Of a DNA stretch of 12,180 nucleotides, positions 1-7,220 are shown piece after piece (position 1 is the first letter of the stretch; each line of letters begins with the position of its first letter). Origin of the DNA: an uncultured Pseudomonadota bacterium (GTDB lineage Bacteria; Myxococcota_A; UBA9042; CAIXZC01); contig CALFHQ010000599.1 of NCBI GenBank assembly GCA_937876385.1, forward strand, positions 1 through 12,180, in the 5' to 3' direction. The notes under the pieces were generated by a model, which saw only the letters and a list, made by a program, of their open reading frames with translations, searched no databases and was not told the DNA's origin. A program made the position numbers and the translations under genes.

Positions 1-992
1 ACCCGGATGGTTCCTTCCACCTGCCGCAGGATTCGGCTGTTAACGGGCTCGGTCACCGAAGTAATTGTGACTGCCGGGGGCGATTGCTCCAGCCGTGCGA
101 TGAGGTCTGCCCGCATGGTCAACATGTCTCGGGTGACGCATTCTTCGGTCTCGGTGGTGAAGTCCCAGGCCAATTGAAGGGTGGACCGTTCCACCCCGGC
201 ATTCTCCAGGGCTGGAAACACGTCCTTTTCATACCTCGATGCCAGAGGAGCCAGCATCGAATCGCCGTGCGCTTGTCCATCTCGGATGCGTCGAAAACCC
301 TCGGGCGCAGCAATCAACTCTCCGCTTTTGTCCCGCAGATTCCGGATGGCCACGATGTAGCGGGTGCCATTGTGCAAGCGCACCATGGGCCTGACGAAGA
401 GGACTCGCTCGGCGTCGTTTTCCGGGTTGGGGTCCAATTCGGCGAAGTGGAGGATTCGCTCACCACTCTCGGCATCGAGAAGCGCCGTAGAGCACCCCGA
501 CTCCAGGGAATCGCCCACGTCGTGCGTGTGGGAAACCAGATCTCCGGCGTCCACGCCGCCTGGAAAGAGGACGAGGATGGGTGGGTGGTGGGCAAAGCCG
601 TCAACGGGGTGCTTCAAATAGGGTTCTACGAGGCGACCGTCGGGGCGCTCCAGGCGCGCTGCCCCCGAAATCGCCAACCGCCGCCCCGATGGCATGGAAG
701 GATCGTCCACCAGGAAAAAGTCCGAGGGAAAGGGGAGCATGCAGTCCCAATCTGCTGCTAAGGGATTGCACCCTTTGGGGATGTTGAGTGGGGGCAATGA
801 AGCCTGGTCGCCGTCTACATCGCTGTTTGTATCGCTGTCGATGGGGAGTAGGTCTTCGGCTTCCAAATCGACGGAGGCGTCCAGATCCGAAGGGCCTGAT
901 GAACTGGCTCCACAGTTGGAAAGGGAGAAGGCCAGGGCCACCAGGGCAACTGAAAGTACAAGACGAACTTGATGTTCACTGTTGAGCGTCAT
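1..992 (-). CDS. Secreted lipoprotein with lipase-like N-terminal domain (partial, C-terminus beyond the window)
   Basis: The frame is open from the ATG at 992-990 to the window edge, giving 330 codons without a stop; the C-terminus is missing. The N-terminus is a lipoprotein signal: a short n-region, a hydrophobic stretch (about residues 11-24), then Leu24-Ser25-Asn26-Cys27, with Cys27 the likely lipidated residue. Asn just before the Cys is less usual than Gly, Ala or Ser. An Asp/Glu-rich, probably disordered linker follows (about 34-64). From Cys75 comes a globular domain containing C-MLPFPSDFFLVDDP (84-98) and later an LFVRPMVRLHNGTRYIVAIRNL segment whose pattern I recall from the N-terminal region of bacterial virulence-factor lipases (Pla-1/cef, VolA type) and related uncharacterised proteins of myxobacteria. 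The alpha/beta hydrolase part with the catalytic Ser would lie beyond the edge, so lipase activity is only an inference. The start is supported by GGAGGT upstream. It is transcribed away from the large surface protein at 1229, so the two may share a regulatory region. Confidence 0.8.
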   Translation of the reverse strand, partial: MTLNSEHQVRLVLSVALVALAFSLSNCGASSSGPSDLDASVDLEAEDLLPIDSDTNSDVDGDQASLPPLNIPKGCNPLAADWDCMLPFPSDFFLVDDPSMPSGRRLAISGAARLERPDGRLVEPYLKHPVDGFAHHPPILVLFPGGVDAGDLVSHTHDVGDSLESGCSTALLDAESGERILHFAELDPNPENDAERVLFVRPMVRLHNGTRYIVAIRNLRDKSGELIAAPEGFRRIRDGQAHGDSMLAPLASRYEKDVFPALENAGVERSTLQLAWDFTTETEECVTRDMLTMRADLIARLEQSPPAVTITSVTEPVNSRILRQVEGTIR

Positions 993-1228
993 GACACCTC
1001 CATTGCTCTGCACTCACGCTCGGCAATCCTGAACCGCGACGAATCTGGCGTCAAGTGAGGGTCGTATTCCGTCGTGGAATCCCATTGCGACGACCTCGCC
1101 GGAGGGGGTCTCAAAAAGCTATATCCGCCACACAAATACTGCTGTAATCTCTCCTTGTATTCGCATTCGAAGATGGAACCACTGAATGTCCCCTCCAGCA
1201 CGGGGCAAGGGACAAAGGGGAGCCGCAC
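993..1228. promoter_or_regulatory. Divergent intergenic region between two surface-protein genes
   Basis: These 236 bp separate two genes read in opposite directions and must hold the promoters of both unless a distal one is used. I could not identify a convincing -35/-10 pair on either strand. There is one small inverted repeat, ATTCC-GTCGT-GGAAT at 1066-1080, preceded by another GTCGT at 1061-1065, which could be an operator half-site pair or chance. No convincing gene lies here. Confidence 0.45.
996..1001 (-). promoter_or_regulatory. Ribosome binding site of the minus-strand lipoprotein gene
   Basis: On the minus strand the sequence reads GGAGGT followed by GTC and then ATG. The match to the anti-Shine-Dalgarno sequence is strong, although the 3-nt gap is shorter than usual. 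No other in-frame start nearby would keep the full signal peptide, so this site decides the start. Confidence 0.55.
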
Positions 1229-1327
1229 ATGGCCAGGATTATCAAAACCCTTCACCGGGTAGCCGTATCTCTTGCGTTCTTGTTCACGGGGCTGGGGTTT
1301 GGCTCACTGGCTGTGTCCGAAGCCGCA
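1229..1327 (+). other. Sec signal peptide of the large surface protein
   Basis: Residues 1-33 have a basic n-region ending at Arg10, a hydrophobic core of about 19 residues (Val11-Val29) and a small-residue cleavage region around Ser30-Glu31-Ala32-Ala33. The exact cleavage site is uncertain. There is no lipobox Cys, so this is a type I signal rather than a lipoprotein signal. Confidence 0.8.
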
Positions 1328-4300
1328 GAACCGGGTACGGACGGGGTTATCAAGGCAATTAATCTATACTCCGACAATGCCCTGGCTGCGTTTCTCGAGG
1401 ACGCTCCGGAAGCCTTTGCTGCGAATCTGCACTTGATGAAGGCGAATCTGCAAAATGCCACGACTGCCACGTCGGCCATCGTCGCTGAGAGGGAAAGCAA
1501 TCCGGATTACGTGCCGGTGGAGTTGAAGCCCATTCCTCCCCAGTTGACTCCTGCCTACTACAAAGAAACGGTGCCGAAGCAGGAAGAGAAGCTGAAGTTG
1601 GTAGCCCAGAAGCTCGTGGAAGCGGAGGAAGCCCTCAAGAAGAGCCAGTACAAGGGCTCGCTGACGATTCTCCTGGTAGCCATCCAGACCCTCAAAGACT
1701 CCGCAGGATTGGTCACCACCAACCCCCTTTCGCTGACAATGGGTGCCAAGGAGACCTTGGAAAACGCCGAGAAGAACGCCACCTACATTTCCAACAAGAT
1801 CAAAATCACAAACGACATCAAACAGGCGATTGCCGTGATTCGGCAGGAAAAAGCAAACGTGGAGAAAGAGCTCGAGGAGTCAAAGAAGAGGTGGGAAAAG
1901 GCCAACCAGCTTTGGCCTGTCATCCAGGAAATCTCCATCCGCTACGAGGCAGTCAGAGATTACATCGAAGCCGGGAAGACCGTGCCCATCGTCCCTGCAC
2001 AGCAAGGAGCCTTTTGGAGCGCCCCTTACATCGGAAGACTCCATGCCATTGAGGACGCGCTGGGGCTGGGCACAATGGCCTGGGCTGACGCCACGCAGCT
2101 TGGGGATTCGACCTTTGATGATGCCACAGCGGACTTCAACTCGCTCACCAACCCGAGCACTTCAGACGAAGAAGAGTGGGCGCTCTTTCAGACCGCCTGG
2201 GACGACTTCCTTTCCGTCCTCTTGGCCGCCAGAACCGGGGACATTGCTACAGCCATGGCCCTGGGAGAACAATGGCGCCAGGCCCTCATTCCTGTGCTGC
2301 TCAGTTACATGTCGCTCACCTTTGGAACTCCGGTGGAGCTTCTGGACTGCTCCGATCACGTTGACTACCCCGACGCGCTTGCGGTGGAGATCTCCGGGCT
2401 TCCGTACTTGTCGGAGTCGCAAGACATCGCATCCCAGAAGGCCGAAGCCCTCTCCATATTGGGGAGGACTCACGGGCCGACGATTGTCCCTGACGAGGCA
2501 GGCGGCGGGGGCGAGTTTCTTAGAGGCTTGTCCGACTATCCGCGCCGATTGAGTGAGGCGATTGCGGACTACGCCATAGCTGCACGATGGCATCGAGCCA
2601 GCGTGGAACGCGAGGTTTGGGCCGATGGGTGGCGACAGGATTCCTGTCTTCATGATCCCAGGGAGCCGTATGCCGTGAGTCCGCTGTATCGAGAGAGCGT
2701 CATGGATGTCATGGAGAACCTGGATCGGCTGCGCTTTGAGGCAGCTCGGTTCTATCTCGCCTTTGATGACGCCACGGATACGGTGGAATCCTTGCCGGCT
2801 CAGTTGGCCGAGGCCCAGGCAAAGGCGCAAGCCTATCTCGATTTCCTCGAAGCGCACCCTGGTACCGTTCCAACCGTCGAGTTCATGCAGGCGGTTTTCG
2901 TCAACAACGACGATATCCCCGATCTCTCCTTCCGTGTCCCGTTCGCCGGTGACGGAATCACTCCCGACGAGATGAAAGCCCTCGTGACCCACATGGAAAT
3001 GGAAGCTGAGTTTTATCTTCTGGCAAGTGCGAACATGGATCTCGCTACAGACGTCGTGGCCGACGAGGCTTTGGAGTTGTGGGCGGAACTGGAAGACGTT
3101 CTGAAACTCAACGACTCCCTTACCAACGCCAAACTCGAGGCGGAAGAACTGGAGTCGTTCAGGCAGATCAAAGCCACCTGCGAAGGGGTGCCGGCAGGAA
3201 ACCCGGGGGCACTCTGGAACGCCGTGGGCATGCTCGACAATTACCTCTATTCGGTACTCCAGCAGGTGGCTGGTACCAGTGCGGAAACACACGTCTGGCC
3301 CTACCTGGAGTACGTTTTGTCCCTCAGTTCGGCGGATCTTGAGCGTTTTGCTGATCTCGTGGAGAAGCTTTGGGAAGTCACGGACCAGATGTCCAACGTC
3401 AACTACCCTTTCCTGTTTTCCGAGATCGTGGGGACATCCTACGACTGCGCTCAAGCGTCTTCCCTGGTCCGGCACCCGATTCTGCAAGAGAACCAGGCCG
3501 TTGCCGACGACGTCATCGCCTCCCGATTTCCCCGAGGTAGCTGCCGTCCCATGACTCATCGATACGGTTTCGTGACTATGGACCAACTGAGGCTCGGTCT
3601 GCCGTTGCTTCAAGGGTGGCTGAATTTCGAGTTCAATGGAGGGGGAGCCAGTCACTCGCTGCAGAAGGTCTGGGGCGACGGAATGAAGCTCACGCAAGGA
3701 GTGGCATCGGCACAGCCGGTTGTGGCCAAAGTTACAACCGGCTCGGGAGTTGCAGTGGCCGGCGCTATGGCGTGGCTGGACGCCTCGGAAGCGGGGCTTT
3801 CCGACAGCCTGGGCCTTGTCCGGTTCTTCCCCGGTCCCTTCCCGACGGCGGGCGCCTGGGAAGTTGTTGTCTCCCTTTCAAGCGGACCTGTCGTCGTCTT
3901 TGAGTTGGAGGTGATGGCAGATACCGACGGAGATGGCTGCTATGACGAGTGGGAACTGGAGCATGGGATGGATCCCACCATCCCTCTGGATGGCCAGTTT
4001 GATGAGGATGGCGATGGACTTGATGCGGCTTCGGAGTGCTCCTACGGCACCTCGCCAGACGACGCAGACACAGACAAAGATGGGTTCCCAGATGGAGAGG
4101 AGGCGCTGGCTGGAAGCGATCCCGTTAGCGCGGAATGGACTCCGGAAAGTTCCCCCGGTGAGGTCGTAGATCCCGATCCCGTGGATGGCCCGAAGAATCC
4201 TTTTGGGACGGAATGGACGACTGCGCCGGTGAGCCCCGGAGACGTTCTGGGAAATATCGTTTTCGGCGACAAAATGTTCTCCATTGTCCAACTGGAGGTG

Positions 4301-6157
4301 CCGGAGCCTGATGAGGACAGCCTGGAGCCGGAGACGAACTGCTACGCTCGTTGGCTCTACGAGAAGGACGACGAGGGGAACTTAATCAAGGATGGAGAAG
4401 TTGCAAAGACGTTGCGAACCTTCGTCTGTCGCCACTTCAAGGTCAGAGTTTCGGAGGATGGGTTGAACTTCACCGACCTCGAAGTCGCCGAGCCGCCGTG
4501 GCCTCCGCGAGTCGGACTGCCGTTGGTCGTGCATGACGGTCGCCTGTGGCTTGTTGGCGGTTCGTATGAAGTCTTGCGGCCGGATTTTCGTGATTTCTTC
4601 GACGCAACGACAGAGTATGTCGAGCCGGACGGGAATTCCGTCACCATGCCCGCGTCAATCCCCCTGATGTACGGGGAACGAAAGGATGTCTGGGTCAGTG
4701 ACGACGCTGTGACTTGGAGTCTGGTTACAGAGGATGCGCCCTGGCTGGGAGCTGGAAAGATCCTGTCGGTTGCTGGAAAGCTGTGGAACATCCACCCGTC
4801 GGCCGGGGAAGTCTGGAGTTCGTCTAACGGAGTATCCTGGGAGCTGGCTTCAGAGGAGCCTCCTCCATGGCAGAGGCGTTCGTACGCGGCGATCCTCGTG
4901 CACGACGGGAAGCTCTGGCTCATGGGAGGGATAACGAGCGAGGGATGTGCGGATTGCGAGGAGCCATACCCCTATTACGAGGGGCCGATGTCCTACTTCA
5001 ACGACGTCTGGTATTCCGATGATGGAGCAACATGGACCCAGGCCTCAGCCCACGCAGAATGGTCCCCTCGAGATTCTGTGAATGCGGTCTCCCTGGGGGG
5101 CAAAATGTGGCAAATCAGCACCCCATTATGTTCCCCCCACTCGGTCATCTGCCCCCCACGCCAGCTCTGGTCAAGCCTGGACGGTGTGCTCTGGTCACTG
5201 GTTCTGGCTGACTGGGATGTGCTTCCCCATTCGGCAATGATCTGGCGCCATCGGCTGTGGAGCTACAAGCAGCTCGACCTCCTCGATGGTTTTGCCCCGG
5301 GAATGGAGATATTCCTCCCGCGTAACGGGGCTCATGCTATATTTTCCCGTGTCGCCGACGGTGAAGTCTGTCCTTCGGATTCCGATTGTGATGGGGTGAT
5401 GAACGAGCAGGACAATTGTCCTTCGGAATACAACTCGGATCAGAAGGACCAGGACGAAGATGAATCCGGAGACATTTGCGACTTGGATCTTGACGGAGAC
5501 GGAGTGTCCAACGAGGAGGACAACTGCATGGACCTCTCAAATCCTCTGCAAGAAGACGGGGACAGCGACGGTTGGGGTGACCTCTGCGACAATTGCCCGG
5601 AAGATTCAAACGGGAACCAGACAGACTCCGATGGGGACGGTTGGGGTGACGCTTGCGACGAGGTCGGAACGGTACGCGGCACGGTTTACTACGAAGGCCC
5701 CGAAGTCGGGACACTGCGCCTCGTCATCGACTTGAACATGGACAATACTGCCAATCGGACGGACCGGATGTTGACCCACTATCTCTACGGCAAGGAGTCC
5801 TACTCGTGGGTGCAGGGGCAGACCTCTCAGGATTACGTTTTGCTCCAGGAAACCGACCGTGAGGCGAGGGCAATTCTCGCCTACATTGACACCAACGGGA
5901 ATCAGGCTCCCGACCCCGAGGAACCCCAGGGATGGTACTCCCAATCGTTCGTCGGATCCGGCGGAGAAGACCTCGAACCCAAGGACATTGTGCTGCTCAG
6001 TGCCGATGAACGTCAGGCCCTGGAGAGCAGCGGCTGCGGCTGCCGTACCACCCCCAGTCCAACGACCCCGTTTTCCGGTGGACTCCTGCTGCTGATGGCC
6101 CTATCGCTGTCGCTGTGGAGCACCTTGCGTCGCAGAAAGACTCAAATGCGTAGTTGA
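1229..6157 (+). CDS. Large secreted MYXO-CTERM surface protein with TSP3 repeats and kelch-like propeller
   Basis: A 1642-residue exported protein, probably exposed on the cell surface. The start ATG follows an AAGGGG ribosome binding site (1215-1220). Residues 1-33 form a Sec signal peptide (basic n-region with Arg3, Lys6 and Arg10; hydrophobic core 11-29; cleavage near Ala32-Ala33). Residues about 107-145 and 177-250 are charged, Lys/Glu-rich and predicted coiled coil. Residues about 250-820 are mostly helical with five Cys (374, 473, 651, 740, 772); I recognise no family there. About 830-895 looks like an Ig-like beta-sandwich. A TSP3-like Asp-rich block lies at about 896-970, a kelch/galactose-oxidase-like propeller at about 989-1375, and a second TSP3 block at 1381-1478. 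A small beta domain (about 1482-1595) ends in an Asp/Asn-rich turn. The C-terminus (1602-1642) is Gly-Cys-Gly-Cys, a hydrophobic helix and Arg-Arg-Arg-Lys, a MYXO-CTERM-type sorting tail. The architecture suggests a calcium-stabilised adhesin or binding protein; ligand and role are unknown. It is divergent from the lipoprotein gene. Confidence 0.93.
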   Translation: MARIIKTLHRVAVSLAFLFTGLGFGSLAVSEAAEPGTDGVIKAINLYSDNALAAFLEDAPEAFAANLHLMKANLQNATTATSAIVAERESNPDYVPVELKPIPPQLTPAYYKETVPKQEEKLKLVAQKLVEAEEALKKSQYKGSLTILLVAIQTLKDSAGLVTTNPLSLTMGAKETLENAEKNATYISNKIKITNDIKQAIAVIRQEKANVEKELEESKKRWEKANQLWPVIQEISIRYEAVRDYIEAGKTVPIVPAQQGAFWSAPYIGRLHAIEDALGLGTMAWADATQLGDSTFDDATADFNSLTNPSTSDEEEWALFQTAWDDFLSVLLAARTGDIATAMALGEQWRQALIPVLLSYMSLTFGTPVELLDCSDHVDYPDALAVEISGLPYLSESQDIASQKAEALSILGRTHGPTIVPDEAGGGGEFLRGLSDYPRRLSEAIADYAIAARWHRASVEREVWADGWRQDSCLHDPREPYAVSPLYRESVMDVMENLDRLRFEAARFYLAFDDATDTVESLPAQLAEAQAKAQAYLDFLEAHPGTVPTVEFMQAVFVNNDDIPDLSFRVPFAGDGITPDEMKALVTHMEMEAEFYLLASANMDLATDVVADEALELWAELEDVLKLNDSLTNAKLEAEELESFRQIKATCEGVPAGNPGALWNAVGMLDNYLYSVLQQVAGTSAETHVWPYLEYVLSLSSADLERFADLVEKLWEVTDQMSNVNYPFLFSEIVGTSYDCAQASSLVRHPILQENQAVADDVIASRFPRGSCRPMTHRYGFVTMDQLRLGLPLLQGWLNFEFNGGGASHSLQKVWGDGMKLTQGVASAQPVVAKVTTGSGVAVAGAMAWLDASEAGLSDSLGLVRFFPGPFPTAGAWEVVVSLSSGPVVVFELEVMADTDGDGCYDEWELEHGMDPTIPLDGQFDEDGDGLDAASECSYGTSPDDADTDKDGFPDGEEALAGSDPVSAEWTPESSPGEVVDPDPVDGPKNPFGTEWTTAPVSPGDVLGNIVFGDKMFSIVQLEVPEPDEDSLEPETNCYARWLYEKDDEGNLIKDGEVAKTLRTFVCRHFKVRVSEDGLNFTDLEVAEPPWPPRVGLPLVVHDGRLWLVGGSYEVLRPDFRDFFDATTEYVEPDGNSVTMPASIPLMYGERKDVWVSDDAVTWSLVTEDAPWLGAGKILSVAGKLWNIHPSAGEVWSSSNGVSWELASEEPPPWQRRSYAAILVHDGKLWLMGGITSEGCADCEEPYPYYEGPMSYFNDVWYSDDGATWTQASAHAEWSPRDSVNAVSLGGKMWQISTPLCSPHSVICPPRQLWSSLDGVLWSLVLADWDVLPHSAMIWRHRLWSYKQLDLLDGFAPGMEIFLPRNGAHAIFSRVADGEVCPSDSDCDGVMNEQDNCPSEYNSDQKDQDEDESGDICDLDLDGDGVSNEEDNCMDLSNPLQEDGDSDGWGDLCDNCPEDSNGNQTDSDGDGWGDACDEVGTVRGTVYYEGPEVGTLRLVIDLNMDNTANRTDRMLTHYLYGKESYSWVQGQTSQDYVLLQETDREARAILAYIDTNGNQAPDPEEPQGWYSQSFVGSGGEDLEPKDIVLLSADERQALESSGCGCRTTPSPTTPFSGGLLLLMALSLSLWSTLRRRKTQMRS
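3914..4138 (+). repeat. First TSP3-like calcium-binding repeat block
   Basis: Encodes about residues 896-970, with successive DxDxDGxxD-type loops: DTDGDGCYDEWE, then DEDGDGLDAASE, then DTDKDGFPDGEE. This spacing of acidic residues is typical of thrombospondin type 3 or EF-hand-like loops that bind calcium and stiffen surface proteins. It joins the preceding Ig-like segment to the propeller. Confidence 0.8.
4193..5353 (+). repeat. Kelch/galactose-oxidase-like beta-propeller repeats
   Basis: Encodes about residues 989-1375. A blade motif resembling VW-x-S-x-DG-x-x-W occurs five times: FKVRVSEDGLNF (from 1070), DVWVSDDAVTW (from 1153), EVWSSSNGVSW (from 1194), DVWYSDDGATW (from 1259) and QLWSSLDGVLW (from 1312). 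Between these are strand motifs such as VVHDGRLWLVGG and LVHDGKLWLMGG. Unequal spacing shows the repeats have diverged at the protein level and are not recent DNA duplications. Such propellers usually serve binding; no catalytic residues are evident. Confidence 0.75.
5369..5662 (+). repeat. Second TSP3 calcium-binding repeat block
   Basis: Encodes residues 1381-1478 and is a more classical TSP3 array than the first: repeated D-x-D-x-DG-x-x-N/D-x-x-DNC units with regularly spaced Cys. Two adjacent units share an identical 15-bp stretch, GACGGTTGGGGTGAC, at 5567-5581 and 5636-5650, 69 bp apart (23 codons), suggesting relatively recent unit duplication. Confidence 0.88.
6032..6157 (+). other. 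MYXO-CTERM-type C-terminal sorting tail
   Basis: The last 41 residues (1602-1642) begin with Gly-Cys-Gly-Cys, then a Thr/Pro/Ser linker, a hydrophobic helix (about 1614-1630) and a basic cluster RRRK before the end. This tripartite layout matches the MYXO-CTERM signal known from Myxococcota, where the protein is thought to be processed and anchored at the cell surface through the invariant Cys. No sorting protease gene is visible in this window. Confidence 0.85.
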
Positions 6158-6376
6158 TCAAGAAGAGCTCCTCAAGCCGTTTCGAGTGCACCGATTGCAG
6201 GGCAATGCTTGCGGGCAGCTTTCACGTCGCCATTTCCATCAACCGTTGCATTGGACATTTCCACTCTACACCACAAATTCTATGGATTACCAATGGTAAC
6301 CGGGTGTCCACCTGAGCATTTTCGCCGGCGACGAGGAAAGCATAGGTGGTAAGCAGAATACTGGTCTAAAGAGGCA

Positions 6377-6400
6377 AGAGGGCGCTTGCATTTGCCCTCT
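6377..6400 (+). other. Hairpin in the leader region upstream of the MBL-like gene
   Basis: AGAGGGC (6377-6383) is an exact reverse complement of GCCCTCT (6394-6400), making a 7-bp GC-rich stem with a 10-nt loop. It is not followed by a T-run, so it is not a canonical terminator on the plus strand. It could be a transcript-end structure of the upstream gene, a regulatory element, or chance. Confidence 0.35.
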
Positions 6401-6414
6401 CTACGCTGCATTAT
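6386..6414 (+). promoter_or_regulatory. Possible weak sigma-70-like promoter of the MBL-like/kinase operon
   Basis: TTGCAT (6386-6391) and CATTAT (6409-6414) are separated by 17 bp, 83 bp before the ATG at 6498. The -35 matches at TTG and the -10 at 4 of 6 positions. The -35 overlaps the hairpin loop. It is a weak match that could occur by chance. Confidence 0.2.
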
Positions 6415-6483
6415 CGTGTTTGCTAGACAAATTGCCTAATAACATGGGATGTATGAATCCCCGACTGTGTCCAAATCAAAGGC

Positions 6484-6489
6484 AGGAGG
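6484..6489 (+). promoter_or_regulatory. Strong ribosome binding site fixing the MBL-like start
   Basis: A perfect AGGAGG lies 8 nt before the ATG at 6498. This rules in favour of that start over the upstream in-frame TTG at 6420 and ATGs at 6444 and 6453, which lack comparable sites. Confidence 0.85.
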
Positions 6490-6497
6490 AGTCGACC

Positions 6498-7217
6498 ATG
6501 AGTGAATTCCACGAGGCCATGCCCCATGGCACCCTTGAAGAGGTATTTCCGGATGTCTTCTTCGTGACTGGAACCATGCGAAACGAGTTCTTCGGTTCCA
6601 TGTGGCAGTTCAGCCGCAACATGACCGTGGTGAAGGAGGGGGAAAAGCTCACTTTGTTCAACACAGTTCGGCTTGACGAGAACGGCCTGGCGGCCTTGGA
6701 CGCGCTGGGAACCGTAGCAAACATCGTGAGACTGGGCGACATGCACGGCCTTGACGATCCCTTCTATGTGAATCGATACAAGGACGCCACCTTCTGGGCC
6801 CTGCCTGGAATGGGGATGGAAGGGGGACTTGCTGCCAACAAGGTCTTGACTGAAGACGGTCCGCTGCCTGTTGGCAACGCGAGTCTGTTTACTTTCAAGA
6901 CGACCAAGCGTCCCGAATCGATCCTTCGCCTGGACCGGGAAGGAGGGATCATGATCGCGTGTGATGCACTGCAAAACTGGGTCGAGCCCGACCGGTTCTT
7001 TGACATGCAGACCACTGCCACCATGACGGAGATGGGTTTCTTCACCCCTGCGAACCTGGGACCTGCGTGGGTCATGGGTGCGGAACCTCAGGCTAACGAC
7101 TTCGCTCGGCTCAAGGAAGTGCCCTTCAAGCATGCCCTTTGTGGTCATGGTTCCCCCTTGCGTGACAACGCTCAGGAGCTTTTTCACGGAACATTCAAGC
7201 GCATGTTCGGGATCTGA
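6498..7217 (+). CDS. Metallo-beta-lactamase-fold-like protein with incomplete metal site
   Basis: A 239-residue protein without signal peptide or membrane segment, so probably cytoplasmic. The order of elements suggests the metallo-beta-lactamase (MBL) fold: an N-terminal strand pattern with a 'VFPDVFFVTG' opening, a 'LTLFNTVRL' strand, GDMHGLDDPFY (H83, D86, D87) where the family places HxHxDH, CDALQNW (D156) resembling the bridging-Asp strand, and a late CGHGSP (H217) typical of MBL C-terminal regions. The usual second and fourth metal ligands appear to be Leu85 and Pro88, so the di-metal centre is incomplete; it may bind one metal or serve a non-hydrolytic role. I assign the fold from pattern only and know no substrate. 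It is followed after 3 bp by the giant kinase/cyclase gene, so they are probably co-transcribed. The start is set by AGGAGG at 6484. Confidence 0.85.
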   Translation: MSEFHEAMPHGTLEEVFPDVFFVTGTMRNEFFGSMWQFSRNMTVVKEGEKLTLFNTVRLDENGLAALDALGTVANIVRLGDMHGLDDPFYVNRYKDATFWALPGMGMEGGLAANKVLTEDGPLPVGNASLFTFKTTKRPESILRLDREGGIMIACDALQNWVEPDRFFDMQTTATMTEMGFFTPANLGPAWVMGAEPQANDFARLKEVPFKHALCGHGSPLRDNAQELFHGTFKRMFGI

Positions 7218-7220
7218 TCG

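Larger units (their letters stand above)
6158..6497. other. 340-bp intergenic region without a convincing gene
   Basis: This stretch lies between the surface-protein stop codon and the start of the MBL-like gene. I see no coding region with plausible start and composition. The reading frame of the next gene extends upstream to a TTG at 6420, but that extension lacks a ribosome binding site, whereas the ATG at 6498 has a strong one. The stretch contains a small palindrome at 6287-6299, a hairpin at 6377-6400 and a weak promoter-like pair at 6386-6414. No clear intrinsic terminator with a U-run follows the surface-protein gene. Confidence 0.6.

Noticed and set aside
84..761. A 225-codon open frame on the plus strand
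   Set aside because: It overlaps the minus-strand lipoprotein gene, which has a signal peptide, lipobox and good start; the plus-strand product has no recognisable feature.
1066..1080. Inverted repeat as a defined operator
   Set aside because: Arms are only 5 bp and no known binding consensus was recognised, so it is mentioned but not called as an operator.
989..1255. An 88-codon minus-strand frame whose stop overlaps the lipoprotein start (ATGA)
   Set aside because: The overlap would suggest coupling, but the frame runs antisense into the start of the surface-protein gene, its product looks random, and it would occupy the only available promoter region.
2162..3697. A 511-codon open frame on the minus strand
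   Set aside because: It lies wholly antisense to the surface-protein gene, has no recognisable domain or ribosome binding site, and is expected as a shadow of a long GC-rich coding region.
6158..6200. Intrinsic terminator after the surface-protein gene
   Set aside because: I found no GC-rich stem followed by a T-run; only short palindromes such as GAGCTC are present.
6420..6497. Upstream extension of the MBL-like gene from TTG at 6420
   Set aside because: There is no ribosome binding site before it, while AGGAGG sits 8 nt before the ATG at 6498, and the added residues do not resemble a domain or signal peptide.
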